Below are positions 1 through 9,429 of a stretch of 64,000 bases of DNA, in pieces; positions within the stretch are counted from its first letter, which is position 1; every line of letters starts with the position of its first letter. The DNA is taken from assembly GCA_946415755.1 (NCBI GenBank), contig CAMKTS010000004.1, forward strand, positions 85,354 through 149,353. Reading direction: 5' to 3'. Source of the stretch: an uncultured Prevotella sp. (GTDB lineage: Bacteria > Bacteroidota > Bacteroidia > Bacteroidales > Bacteroidaceae). The position numbers and the translations under genes are program-made. The notes beneath the pieces were generated by a model. It ran no database searches and had not been told where the DNA came from. It was given only the letters and a program-made list of their open reading frames with translations.

Positions 1-2
1 AC

Positions 3-2060
3 ATGGAGAACTTCCAGCGCAACTGGTCGACCGGTGAGGTGGAGATTGAGCAGCGTACTCTCAGCGGTTTACCCGTTGAGACCACCACCATCTACCACAA
101 GACGGAGTACAAGGAGCGCCGCAACCACTATGCCTACTATGCCCTGACCAACGCTGAGGCCAACGGCTACGATACCGACCGCGAATCGTTCATTGGTCTT
201 TACAACGAGTTTGCCGACCCGAAGTGTGTCATGGAGGGACAACCCTCCCGCTCACTGGCTCATGGCTGGAGTCCCATTGCCTCCCATTATGTAGAGGTAA
301 CGCTGCAACCTGGTGAAAGCCGTGACTATATCTTCCTGCTAGGCTATGCCGAGAACGAGCAGGAGCAGAAGTTTGCCACCATCCCCGAAGGTTCAGTAGT
401 CACTACTCCCTGCAATTCTTCGCAGGGTCAGCTCATCACCTCTCTGGGCAGCCTCGACCGCACTATTATAAATAAGGAGAAGGCTCACCAGACGATTACC
501 CGCTTCGCAACTGTCGAGGCTGTGGATGCTGCCTTCGACGAGTTGCACCAGATGTGGGACGAGCTGTTGTCGAAGTACACCGTCAAGAGTGCTGATGAGC
601 GTATGAACCGCATGGTGAACATCTGGAACCAGTATCAGTGTATGATTACGTTCAACTTCTCACGCTCTGCCTCGTTCTTCGAGAGCGGTGTGGGACGTGG
701 CATGGGTTTCCGCGACTCCAATCAGGACTTGGTGGGCTTTGTGCATCAGGTGCCCAGCCGTGCCCGTCAGCGCATCATCGACATCGCCTCAACGCAGTTT
801 CCCGACGGAGGCTGCTACCACCAGTACCAACCGCTTACCAAACGCGGTAACAACGACATCGGCGGCGGCTTCAACGACGATCCCTGCTGGCTCATCTTCG
901 GTACGGTAGCCTATGTCAAGGAGACGGGCGACTTCTCTATTCTCGATGAAATGGTGCCTTTTGACAACCAGCCTGGCACTGAGGTGACACTGATGGAGCA
1001 TCTGCGCATCTCGTTCAACCACGTCGTTGAGAACCTCGGCCCCCACATGCTGCCACTCATCGGCCGTGCCGACTGGAACGACTGTCTGAATCTGAACTGC
1101 TTCTCGTGGGATCCCAACGAGAGTTTCCAGACTACAGAAAACAACAGTGAGGGGTCGAAGGCCGAAAGTCTGATGATTGCCGGTCTGTTCGTACTGACGG
1201 GCAAGCAGTATGTAGAACTTTGCGAGAAAATCGCAAAGAGCGAGGAGGCAGAACGAGCCCAGAAGTGCATCGACTCGATGGTGGATGCCGTTAAGAAGCA
1301 CGGCTGGGACGGCGAGTGGTATCTCCGTGCCTACGACTTCTATGGCCATAAGATTGGCTCTAACGAATGCGAGGAAGGCAAGATCTTCATCGAGAGCCAG
1401 GGATTCTGCACCATGGCCGGCATCGGCATGGAGGATGGTATGGTAGACAAGGCACTCGACTCGTGTAAGAAGTATCTCGACTCGCCCCACGGCATGGTGC
1501 TCAACCATCCTGCCTTCACCCGTTATTACGTTGAAATGGGAGAAATTTCGAGCTATCCTGCCGGTTACAAGGAGAATGCGGGCATCTTCTGCCACAACAA
1601 CCCCTGGGTGATTATCGGTGAGACGGTAGCCCGTCGCGGCAACGATGCCTGGGAGCACTACACCAAGATTTGTCCGGCATGGATTGAAGACCAGCAACTG
1701 CACAAAGTGGAGCCGTATGTCTACTGTCAGATGGTAGCCGGCAAGGATGCTGCCAAGCCCGGTGAGGGCAAGAACTCATGGCTTACGGGTACGGCAGCCT
1801 GGAACTGGATTACCATCACGCAGTACATTCTTGGCATCAAGCCCACTTACGACGGTATGGAGATAGATCCCTGTATTCCAGAGACGCTGAAGGAATACAC
1901 CGTGCATCGTGTGCTTCGCGATGCCGAGTTCGACATCACGGTGAAGAATCCTCATGGCCGTCAGAGTGGCGTGAGCCAAATCATTGTTGACGGTGCAGCC
2001 ATCGAGGGTACTGTCATTCCCGCCACCCCTGGCCGTCACGTAGTAGAGGTCACTCTCTGA
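3..2060 (+). CDS. GH94 cellobiose phosphorylase-type enzyme (5' partial)
   Basis: This cytoplasmic enzyme would phosphorolyse cellobiose, or a related beta-glucobiose, to glucose 1-phosphate and glucose. The frame is open at the left window edge, so the natural start lies outside; roughly 120 N-terminal residues of a family that usually runs near 800 are missing. Visible family marks are the [12 protein letters not shown] block near residue 235 and RADWNDCLN at about residues 355-363, whose DWND holds the catalytic general-acid Asp, followed by NNPWVIIGE and [11 protein letters not shown]. It converges on the GH3 gene with a 2-nt gap and belongs with the transporter and SusCD genes downstream. 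The exact linkage it cleaves (cellobiose, laminaribiose or cellodextrin) cannot be read from sequence alone. Confidence 0.93.
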   Translation: MENFQRNWSTGEVEIEQRTLSGLPVETTTIYHKTEYKERRNHYAYYALTNAEANGYDTDRESFIGLYNEFADPKCVMEGQPSRSLAHGWSPIASHYVEVTLQPGESRDYIFLLGYAENEQEQKFATIPEGSVVTTPCNSSQGQLITSLGSLDRTIINKEKAHQTITRFATVEAVDAAFDELHQMWDELLSKYTVKSADERMNRMVNIWNQYQCMITFNFSRSASFFESGVGRGMGFRDSNQDLVGFVHQVPSRARQRIIDIASTQFPDGGCYHQYQPLTKRGNNDIGGGFNDDPCWLIFGTVAYVKETGDFSILDEMVPFDNQPGTEVTLMEHLRISFNHVVENLGPHMLPLIGRADWNDCLNLNCFSWDPNESFQTTENNSEGSKAESLMIAGLFVLTGKQYVELCEKIAKSEEAERAQKCIDSMVDAVKKHGWDGEWYLRAYDFYGHKIGSNECEEGKIFIESQGFCTMAGIGMEDGMVDKALDSCKKYLDSPHGMVLNHPAFTRYYVEMGEISSYPAGYKENAGIFCHNNPWVIIGETVARRGNDAWEHYTKICPAWIEDQQLHKVEPYVYCQMVAGKDAAKPGEGKNSWLTGTAAWNWITITQYILGIKPTYDGMEIDPCIPETLKEYTVHRVLRDAEFDITVKNPHGRQSGVSQIIVDGAAIEGTVIPATPGRHVVEVTL

Positions 2061-2062
2061 CG

Positions 2063-4444
2063 CTATAGCACGGTAGCCTCAGAGAAATAGAAAGTTCTCA
2101 TAGGCTTGCTGGCAGCTTCACCCTTCAAGGTAATGGCATGTTCCTGTCGGATATCATCCGATGATGCACCAATCCTGACGGCATATTGCCCTGGTTTGAC
2201 GTTCCACCGTCGCTCCCCTTGATGGGTGTAATAGCCAAACTGCTCAGTATATAGCTTCACCCTAACGGTCTTGGTTTCGCCCGGTTGCAGTGTCAATCGG
2301 GCGAAACCTTGTAATTGGATGGGACGAATCTGACGGTTTCCATCGACCGGCGACAGATAGACCTGTACGATTTCATCGGCCTTCATCCTTCCTGTATTCC
2401 TCACCTCAAAGGATATGCTCACGCTCTCGTCGGTCGTGAAGGCCTCATCGGCCACCACCAAGTTCGTGTATTCAAATGTGGTATAGCTGAGACCATGGCC
2501 GAAAGGCCACTGGATACGCGGGTCTTTCTCTTCCGAATAATTGTAGCAGACGGGCGTGTACAACTCCGTGTTGGGATATCCTACCGACAACTTGGCCGAC
2601 GGGGAGACACGTCCGTAGAGAATGTCAGCCACCGCATGACCACCTTCTTCACCAGGATACCATGCCTGAACGACGGCGGCACATTGCTCAGCCAGACCAG
2701 AAATAACCTGAGCGCGTCCGCCAAACAACACCAGTACAACGGGTTTTCCTGTATTAATCAGTTCCTGCACATACTGTTCCTGCCGCCCCGGCAACCTAAG
2801 TCCCTGTCTGTCACGGTTCTCTCCACATAACATCACATTCTCGCCCATAGCCGCAACGATGACATCGGCCTGACGGGCCATGGCAAGTGCTTCTCTCTTG
2901 TCGGCCTTCTCGCCAGAGTCCACCTTACGGTGCAGTATCTCGTATTCCCAGGCTCGCTCATCGCCCAATTCACTATATTTCGTCTCAATTTCTTCCGTCC
3001 AGTCGCAACCACGCGAGTACATCAGATGAACGCCCTCAGGCTTGCGAGCCGTCATGCCCTCCAACAGTTTTACAATATGGGGCTGCTTGGAAGTATAGTC
3101 CGTCTTCTTCCAGAAATATGACATGGCGGGGTAGGTGTAATCGCCACACATCGCCCAGATACTGTTAGCATTAGGACCGGTAATCAGGATATTCTTCCTG
3201 GAACCATCCAGCGGTAGCACACCCTTGTTCTCCAGCAGCACCACAGACTGTACGGCAATATCGTATGCCGTCTGCCGTTCCTCAGGAGTGTCAAGCGCGA
3301 TATCCTTCACACCGTACAGATTAGGGCACGAATCGGAGAGTGATGGATGCTCCTTCTGTTTCATCACCTCCAAAATACCGAGCCGGAACTTCTGACGCAG
3401 CACTGCCTTCACAGCACGTTCAAAAGTCTCAGGTTTCACCAGGCCCCGGTCGACAGCCTCCTGCAAGTGCTTATAGTTGGCACCCAAAGGAAAGTCCACG
3501 TCATTTCCAGCATTAATGGCGGCGGCGGCCTTTTCTACCACGTCAGTCTGGTCTGGCAGTTGGTCGATGGCCGTATAGTCACTGACCACCATACCATCGA
3601 ACCCCAGATAGCCACGCAGGATGTCCTGTAGTATCCTGCTGTTTGCCACGCAGTTCGCCTGTTGTCCGTCATGGTCGGTCATGGCATGATAGCCAGGCAT
3701 CACCACTTTGCTGCCCGCCAGCCGGATCATCGCTTCGTGGGGCAGCAGTATTTCTTCCATCAGTTCCTTCTCGTCAGCATTTCCACCACCTCCATAGCCC
3801 AGGTAGTGCTTTGAGCAAGCTGCCACGCCTTTCCACAAGTCGCCCTGCTGCAGTCCCCTGACGAAAGCCACACCCATCACTGCCGACAAGTAGGCATCCT
3901 CGCCATACGACTCTTCCAAGCGATTGAACGAGGGTACGCGGCACACATCTACCATTGGCGAAAGTGCCAGCAATCCACCCATCTGGCGCAGCAGTCGGCT
4001 GGTCTGAAGCGTCTTCTGTTCAGCCAGTTCGGGATTGAAGGAACAGGCCTGTCCTATCTGCTGCGGATAGATTGTTGCACCCTTTGTGTTAACCCCAGAA
4101 AGCACTTCTTCGTGAAAGAGTGCCGGAATCCCACTGGGTGTATGATGCAACAGCCATTCCTGCACGGCGGCCACTCGGTCACGCACCGCGTTGGGGTCGA
4201 TAGGCTTCTGTGAGGCAAACTGCGAGAAATGGCCTATCCCGTATGGTATCAGCTTCTGGCATTTTAATGTATCCAGATGTCCCTGCTCATCAAACAGTTC
4301 ATCCATGTACATACTTCTCAACTGAGCGATACGCTCCTCTTGCGACATGCTGTCGTAAAGTTCATTCACTTGTTGTTCCATGTCGGCAGGCATGTTGCAA
4401 CCCGTCATTAGTGCTGTCATAAATAATATAAGGTGTGTTTTCAT
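2063..4444 (-). CDS. GH3 beta-glucosidase/xylosidase-type lipoprotein
   Basis: This exported glycoside hydrolase family 3 enzyme would remove beta-linked glucose or xylose from the non-reducing end of oligosaccharides. I start it at the internal Met (position 4444), because that gives a lipoprotein signal (MKTHLILFMTALMTGCN, lipobox LMTGC), while the longer reading frame would run into the promoter. The 793 residues hold the GH3 N-terminal barrel with KHYLGYGGG and VVSDYTAID (nucleophile Asp in SDY), the GH3 C-terminal domain, and a fibronectin III-like domain around residues 680-760. It is divergent from the GPH transporter gene, and its TATCTTTG -7 box (4476-4469) shares the intergenic operator. 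Substrate specificity is inferred only from the locus. Confidence 0.92.
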   Translation of the reverse strand: MKTHLILFMTALMTGCNMPADMEQQVNELYDSMSQEERIAQLRSMYMDELFDEQGHLDTLKCQKLIPYGIGHFSQFASQKPIDPNAVRDRVAAVQEWLLHHTPSGIPALFHEEVLSGVNTKGATIYPQQIGQACSFNPELAEQKTLQTSRLLRQMGGLLALSPMVDVCRVPSFNRLEESYGEDAYLSAVMGVAFVRGLQQGDLWKGVAACSKHYLGYGGGGNADEKELMEEILLPHEAMIRLAGSKVVMPGYHAMTDHDGQQANCVANSRILQDILRGYLGFDGMVVSDYTAIDQLPDQTDVVEKAAAAINAGNDVDFPLGANYKHLQEAVDRGLVKPETFERAVKAVLRQKFRLGILEVMKQKEHPSLSDSCPNLYGVKDIALDTPEERQTAYDIAVQSVVLLENKGVLPLDGSRKNILITGPNANSIWAMCGDYTYPAMSYFWKKTDYTSKQPHIVKLLEGMTARKPEGVHLMYSRGCDWTEEIETKYSELGDERAWEYEILHRKVDSGEKADKREALAMARQADVIVAAMGENVMLCGENRDRQGLRLPGRQEQYVQELINTGKPVVLVLFGGRAQVISGLAEQCAAVVQAWYPGEEGGHAVADILYGRVSPSAKLSVGYPNTELYTPVCYNYSEEKDPRIQWPFGHGLSYTTFEYTNLVVADEAFTTDESVSISFEVRNTGRMKADEIVQVYLSPVDGNRQIRPIQLQGFARLTLQPGETKTVRVKLYTEQFGYYTHQGERRWNVKPGQYAVRIGASSDDIRQEHAITLKGEAASKPMRTFYFSEATVL

Positions 4445-4468
4445 TCTTGCATGATATGATTTTGCGTG

Positions 4469-4476
4469 CAAAGATA
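4469..4476 (-). promoter_or_regulatory. -7 box for the GH3 gene
   Basis: TATCTTTG on the minus strand matches the Bacteroidetes TAnnTTTG -7 consensus. It lies 25 nt before the chosen GH3 start codon, which supports the shorter protein. Confidence 0.7.
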
Positions 4477-4509
4477 GCATTTATTCGCTAATATAAGTCC
4501 TTTTTCCTG

Positions 4510-4535
4510 TCAAAAACGTTTGATTCCTATCAAAT
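4510..4535. promoter_or_regulatory. Composite palindromic operator, copy 1 (GH3/transporter)
   Basis: Three half-sites are seen: TCAAA-(4)-TTTGAT-(4)-ATCAAA. The inner palindrome at 4518-4535 reads GTTTGAT, TCCT, ATCAAAT. The same composite recurs before susC at 6067-6093. In both copies the right edge lies exactly 57 nt before the first base of the plus-strand -7 box. This copy sits between two divergent promoters and could serve both. The regulator is not identified. Confidence 0.6.
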
Positions 4536-4591
4536 TTCTGTTTTCAAGGCTTTTTCTACATCCTTTCTAATGTTTTTTCAGAAGAAATGAG

Positions 4592-4599
4592 TACCTTTG
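4592..4599 (+). promoter_or_regulatory. -7 box for the GPH transporter gene
   Basis: TACCTTTG fits the TAnnTTTG consensus, with a T-rich -33 region at about 4573-4579. It lies 36 nt before the ATG at 4636, so the upstream in-frame ATG at 4597 falls inside the promoter and cannot be the start. Confidence 0.75.
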
Positions 4600-4635
4600 C
4601 AGTCAAATCATCATCACAAATCAAAAAACCAAACA

Positions 4636-5979
4636 ATGGCAAAACTTAGAGAGAAGATTGGTTACGCGCTGGGAGACGCTGCAGCCGGTGGTATTACGTG
4701 GAAGGTCATGTCGATTGCTTTCCCGCTGTTCTTTACCAATGTATTCGGGCTGACGGTGGCCGACACTGCCACACTGATGCTGATAGCCCGCATGTTCGAT
4801 GTAGTGACCGACCCGCTGATGGGCACGCTGGCCGACCGTACGCAAAGCCGTTGGGGCACGTATCGTCCCTGGCTCATTCTGGGGGCCATACCCTTCGGAC
4901 TCATTTTCGCCCTGTTGCTCTATACCCCGGAGTTCGGTCCCGTGGGCAAGCGCATCTGGGCTTATTCGCTCTATCTGCTGATGATGGTGGCCTATACGGC
5001 GGTCAATGTTCCCTACGGTTCGCTGCTGGGCGTGATGACCACCGACGACAACGAGAAGAACCAGTTCTCCAGCTTCCGCATGGTGGGAGCCTACGCCATG
5101 GGCTTCGTCACCCTGCTCAGTTTCCCCTATCTGCAGAAGATGGTGGGCGGCACCGACCAGCACCAATACGCCGTATTGGGAGCCTTCTTCGGCGTGCTAG
5201 CTGCCGCAGGCACGCTGGCGTGCGGACTGCTCACCCGTGAGCGCCTGAAGCCCATCCGCGCCGAGAAATTCTCGCTGAAGCCCTTCGCCGACCTGTTCCG
5301 CAACCGTCCGTGGATCATTCTGACGCTCATCGGCATCTGCATGAATTTCTTCAACGGCTTCCGCTATGCCGTGGCAGGCTATATGTTCGAATACTGCATG
5401 CATGGCGATGTCACCATCAGCGGACTGATCATCAACTACACGGTGTTTATGACCTTCGGCGAGTTGACGTGCATGGTGTTCGGCGGCGTGTCACCGGCAT
5501 TCACCAAGTGGGTGGGCAGCAAGCGCAAGGCGTTTATGTGGGCAGCCATCATTTGTGTGGTCACCTCAGTGCTCTATTTCTTCGTACCGATGGATCCAGC
5601 CTACATCTGGATGATGGTGGCTGTCGTTATCCTGACATCCGTCGGCATTGGTATCTATTCGCCACTGCTGTGGTCGATGTACGCCGACGTATCTGACTAT
5701 TCCACCGCTAAGAACGGCACCTCGTCGACAGGTCTCATCTTCTCGTCGGGTACCATGGCCATGAAGTTCGGCACCGCCATCAGCGGCTCCCTGGTAGCCC
5801 TGCTTTTGGGTGTGGCAGGATTCTCGTCCGGCACCGACTCTGCCACTGGCCAGACCGTTGTCACCATCACCGACCCCATTGCCGTCAACAATATGATTTG
5901 GGCACTCTTCTCTATATTCCCGGCCATTATTGCCGTAGTGATGTGGGGTTTGCTGTATATCTATCCTATTAAGAAATAA
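4636..5979 (+). CDS. GPH-type MFS sugar:cation symporter
   Basis: This inner-membrane transporter of the glycoside-pentoside-hexuronide family (447 residues, about 12 membrane segments) probably brings cello-oligosaccharides into the cytoplasm for the GH94 phosphorylase. The start MAKLREKIGYALGDAAAG is typical of the family. DVVTDPLMGTLADRTQSRWGTYRPW at residues 55-79 carries the conserved loop 2-3 signature, and a second half follows from about residue 230. The substrate is inferred from the neighbours. The gene ends at 5979 and is followed by a perfect 26-bp hairpin. Confidence 0.93.
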   Translation: MAKLREKIGYALGDAAAGGITWKVMSIAFPLFFTNVFGLTVADTATLMLIARMFDVVTDPLMGTLADRTQSRWGTYRPWLILGAIPFGLIFALLLYTPEFGPVGKRIWAYSLYLLMMVAYTAVNVPYGSLLGVMTTDDNEKNQFSSFRMVGAYAMGFVTLLSFPYLQKMVGGTDQHQYAVLGAFFGVLAAAGTLACGLLTRERLKPIRAEKFSLKPFADLFRNRPWIILTLIGICMNFFNGFRYAVAGYMFEYCMHGDVTISGLIINYTVFMTFGELTCMVFGGVSPAFTKWVGSKRKAFMWAAIICVVTSVLYFFVPMDPAYIWMMVAVVILTSVGIGIYSPLLWSMYADVSDYSTAKNGTSSTGLIFSSGTMAMKFGTAISGSLVALLLGVAGFSSGTDSATGQTVVTITDPIAVNNMIWALFSIFPAIIAVVMWGLLYIYPIKK

Positions 5980-5997
5980 GACAGCAGATATACTCTT

Positions 5998-6055
5998 ACT
6001 AACGGTAGCGGAGTGGCAGGCTTGTTGAAAAGCCTGCCACTCCGCTACCGTTAGT
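5998..6055. terminator. Perfect 26-bp inverted repeat after the transporter gene
   Basis: Arms at 5998-6023 and 6030-6055 are perfectly complementary over 26 bp with a 6-nt loop (GTTGAA). The hairpin starts 18 nt after the stop codon, where a terminator is expected, but no T-run follows the right arm. It may be a bidirectional or processing hairpin; it is unusually long and perfect. Confidence 0.6.
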
Positions 6056-6066
6056 TCCGATTATTA

Positions 6067-6129
6067 TCAAAAGAGGTTTGAATACCTTCAAACGATAGTA
6101 ATCAAACCTTTTATGAATGCAATCAAACC
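6067..6129 (+). promoter_or_regulatory. Composite operator, copy 2, plus two ATCAAACC repeats upstream of susC
   Basis: TCAAA (6067-6071) and the palindrome GTTTGAA-TACC-TTCAAAC (6076-6093) repeat the operator seen at 4510-4535. Two direct repeats ATCAAACC follow at 6101-6108 and 6122-6129, 21 bp apart, that is two helical turns on the same face. At the position matching the first repeat, copy 1 has only TTCAAGGC. This is probably the binding region of the locus activator. Confidence 0.55.
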
Positions 6130-6137
6130 CGTATGTG

Positions 6138-6157
6138 CGCTATATAGCGTAATTTTG
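6138..6157 (+). promoter_or_regulatory. susC promoter with adjacent 12-bp palindrome
   Basis: CGCTATATAGCG (6138-6149) is a perfect palindrome directly abutting the -7 box TAATTTTG (6150-6157). The box lies 56 nt before the susC ATG. The palindrome may be a second regulator site or only an early-transcript hairpin. Confidence 0.6.
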
Positions 6158-6212
6158 CACCGTGAAATCTGAATGAAACTTAAAACGTTATAAACAGAAT
6201 CAATTAACACTT

Positions 6213-9200
6213 ATGAAACAAAACAATTGGAAAATTGCCTGCATGATGGCAGTGGCCGCCTTGTTCTTGTCAGTCTCACAGCTGATGGCATCGGCTGCTG
6301 TTGCCAGCGTACACAGCACGCAGCAGACAGGGAAAGTGTATGGCACGGTGACCGACGGCACGGAACCGGTAATCGGAGCCAGCGTGAGAGTGAAAGGAGG
6401 TAACCAGGGTACCGTGACCGACCTGGACGGAAACTTCAAACTGGATGTCGCTCCTGGTACGGAGCTCCTTATCAGTTATGTTGGCTATAAGGATGTGACG
6501 ATGAAGGCTGCCGCCAACATGAAGGTGGTGCTGCAGGAAGAGAGCACCGCACTGAGCGAGGTAGTTGTTACAGCACTGGGTATTAAGCGCGACCGCAAGG
6601 CACTAGGCTATGGTGTATCTGAAGTGAAGGGTGAGGAACTGACCAAGGCCAAGGAGACCAACGTCATCAACTCGCTTTCCGGTAAGGTGGCTGGTCTCGT
6701 TGTTCAGAATACTGCTGGCGGTGCTGCTGGTTCTACGCGTGTGCTGCTGCGCGGTAATACGGAAATGACAGGTAACAACCAGCCATTGTACGTTATTGAT
6801 GGTGTGCCCCTGGACAACACCAATTTCGGCAGTGCCGGAGAGGGTGGCGGCTACGACCTCGGTGACGGTATCTCTGCCATCAACCCCGATGACATTGAGA
6901 ACATGACGGTTCTGAAAGGCCCTGCTGCCTCTGCCCTATATGGCAGCCGAGCCTCTCATGGCGTGATTCTCATCACCACCAAGAAGGCAGAAAAGGATCG
7001 CATCAGCGTTGAATACAATGGCTCGTTCACTTTTGACTCCCAGTTGGCCAAGTGGAACGACATCCAGCAAGTCTACGGTATGGGCTACGGTGGAAAACTG
7101 CCCACATCCAGCACCTCAGGCACCAACTCCAGTTGGGGTCCGAAGGCCGATGGTTTTATCTACAGATACTTCGATGGTGAGGAGCGTGAGTTCAAGATGT
7201 ACCCCAACAACGCCAACGGTTTCTTCCGTACTGGTTTCACCACACAGAACACTGCCATTCTGAGCTACAACTCGGGAAAGACAGGTATCCGCTTCTCGGC
7301 GACCGACATGCGTAACAAGGATATCCTGCCCAACACCAACATGAGCCGTGACAACTTCAACCTGCGCATCACCACATCAGCAGGTCCTGTTGACCTTGAC
7401 TTCACAGCCAACTACACCCGTGAGGATGTGAAAAACCGTCCCGCACTGGGTGATTCCCAGAGCAATGTCGGTAAGAACCTGATGACACTGGCCGGCACCT
7501 ACAACCAAGCATGGCTCAAGACCTATCAGGATGCCGACGGCAACTATTCGAACTGGAATGGTAACGACCAATATAACAAGAACCCCTACTGGGATCTCTA
7601 CAAGAACGAGAATACCACGGCGAAAGATGTATTCCGCTTTACTGCCAAAGGTATATGGAACATCGGCAAACACCTGAAGCTGCAGGGAACGATAGGTCTT
7701 GACATCAACAACATGACCTTCCAGGACTTCATTGCCAAGACGACCCCAGGCACACCTGCCGGTAAACTGACTAACCAGATTTTCAACAACCGTACTATCA
7801 ATGCAGAATTGCTGGCCCTGTATAACAACTCTTGGGGCAACTTCGACGTTAATGCCACTTTGGGCGGTAACATCTTCAAGGTGAGCAACAAGACTACGAC
7901 CAGCATCGGCTTGAACCAGCAGATGGACGATGTTATCAACATCATGAACTATCAAGAGCAGAACGTGCGCGAGGATATCTACAAAAAGCAGATCAACTCC
8001 ATCTTCGCCAGTGCCAGCGTAGGTTTCAAGCACACCTACTACCTGGAGGGTACGCTGCGTGGCGACAAGTCATCAACACTTCCTATATCTAATAATGTAT
8101 ATGTCTATCCCTCGGTATCAGGTAGCGTCGTCTTCTCCGAGTTCATCAAGAACAAGAAGATTATCAACTATGGTAAAGTCCGTGCTTCATGGGCACAGGT
8201 AGGTAGCGATACCGACCCCTACAAGCTGGCACTGAACTACGCAACAGGCAAGTATAGCTATTCTGGTTATACCATTGGCATGATCAACAATAGCACACAG
8301 CCTAACAAAGACTTAAAGCCCACACGCACCAACTCCTTCGAGATTGGTCTGGAGATGAAATTCCTGAACAACCGTCTGAGCCTCGACCTGACCTACTATA
8401 ACCAGTTGTCGAAAGACCAGATTATCGATTTGAAAACCACCACCACATCTGGTTACGAAAGACGCCTGATTAACGCCGGTGAGATTGAGAACAAGGGTAT
8501 CGAGATTGCACTGAACGGTCGTGTGCTGGCTATCAAGGACTTTGCTTGGGATGCTGGTATCAACTTCTCGAAGAATGTCAACAAGGTGAGGTCGCTCGTC
8601 GATGGCATGGACTATTTCGAGCTGGCGAATGCCTCATGGTGTGGTGTCAGCGTAGTTGCCAAGGTTGGCGAAGACTATGGTGCCATCCGTGGCAAGGATT
8701 TCCTGCGTACTCCTGACGGACAGGTTATCATCAATGCTGAGACCGGTCTGCCTGAGGTAGATCAGACAGTAAAGACGATTGGTAATTCATCGTGGGACTG
8801 GACGGGCGGTTTCTATTCAACGTTCAGCTATAAGAACTTCCGTCTTTCTGCCGGCTTCGACGTGAAGGTGGGTGCCGACATGTATTCTATGTCGATGCGC
8901 GAGGCTTACCGCACGGGTAAGGCCATCCAGACGCTGGCCGGTCGTGACGAATGGTACGCCTCTGAGGAAGCCCGCGAGGCTGCTGGGATGACAGAAGCCC
9001 AATGGCGGCAGGCAGGCCTGTGCAGGGGATTCGTTGCCCCTGGTGTTATCGCCAATGGCGACGGTACCTACCGTGCTAACGACATCGCCATCAACCCCGA
9101 GGTATATTGGAAGGCCGTTGCCGGTAACGTGCAGAGTGCCTTTGTCTACGACAACTCATATATCAAGTGTCGCGAGATTACCTTTGGTTACACCTTCCCT

Positions 9201-9395
9201 GAGAAATGGCTCACCAAACTGAAATATGTGAAGCAACTTAGCGTCAGTTTCGTAGCCCGTAACCCGTTCATCATCTGGAAGAACATTCCCAACATTGACC
9301 CTGACTCAGGCTACAACACGTCTGGTCTCGGACTGGAGTATGGTTCACTACCCTCTCGCCGCAGCTACGGTTTCAACGTGAACGTGAAGTTCTAA
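6213..9395 (+). CDS. SusC/RagA-family TonB-dependent outer-membrane transporter
   Basis: This outer-membrane beta-barrel (1060 residues) would import oligosaccharides with energy from TonB, working as a lidded pair with the SusD protein encoded next. The order is: signal peptide (about residues 1-30), carboxypeptidase D regulatory-like domain (GKVYGTVTDGTEPVIGASV), TonB-box region (LSEVVVTALGIKRDRKALGY), plug domain with the RVLLRGNTEM and PLYVIDGVPLDN blocks, then the barrel ending in RRSYGFNVNVKF, a typical aromatic C-terminus. It begins the susC-susD-glycan-binding operon behind the operator at 6067-6129. The ligand is inferred to be a beta-glucan from the linked GH94, GH3 and GPH genes. 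Confidence 0.96.
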   Translation: MKQNNWKIACMMAVAALFLSVSQLMASAAVASVHSTQQTGKVYGTVTDGTEPVIGASVRVKGGNQGTVTDLDGNFKLDVAPGTELLISYVGYKDVTMKAAANMKVVLQEESTALSEVVVTALGIKRDRKALGYGVSEVKGEELTKAKETNVINSLSGKVAGLVVQNTAGGAAGSTRVLLRGNTEMTGNNQPLYVIDGVPLDNTNFGSAGEGGGYDLGDGISAINPDDIENMTVLKGPAASALYGSRASHGVILITTKKAEKDRISVEYNGSFTFDSQLAKWNDIQQVYGMGYGGKLPTSSTSGTNSSWGPKADGFIYRYFDGEEREFKMYPNNANGFFRTGFTTQNTAILSYNSGKTGIRFSATDMRNKDILPNTNMSRDNFNLRITTSAGPVDLDFTANYTREDVKNRPALGDSQSNVGKNLMTLAGTYNQAWLKTYQDADGNYSNWNGNDQYNKNPYWDLYKNENTTAKDVFRFTAKGIWNIGKHLKLQGTIGLDINNMTFQDFIAKTTPGTPAGKLTNQIFNNRTINAELLALYNNSWGNFDVNATLGGNIFKVSNKTTTSIGLNQQMDDVINIMNYQEQNVREDIYKKQINSIFASASVGFKHTYYLEGTLRGDKSSTLPISNNVYVYPSVSGSVVFSEFIKNKKIINYGKVRASWAQVGSDTDPYKLALNYATGKYSYSGYTIGMINNSTQPNKDLKPTRTNSFEIGLEMKFLNNRLSLDLTYYNQLSKDQIIDLKTTTTSGYERRLINAGEIENKGIEIALNGRVLAIKDFAWDAGINFSKNVNKVRSLVDGMDYFELANASWCGVSVVAKVGEDYGAIRGKDFLRTPDGQVIINAETGLPEVDQTVKTIGNSSWDWTGGFYSTFSYKNFRLSAGFDVKVGADMYSMSMREAYRTGKAIQTLAGRDEWYASEEAREAAGMTEAQWRQAGLCRGFVAPGVIANGDGTYRANDIAINPEVYWKAVAGNVQSAFVYDNSYIKCREITFGYTFPEKWLTKLKYVKQLSVSFVARNPFIIWKNIPNIDPDSGYNTSGLGLEYGSLPSRRSYGFNVNVKF

Positions 9396-9429
9396 ATTCG
9401 AAATAACGAAATAACGAAAAACAAACAAT

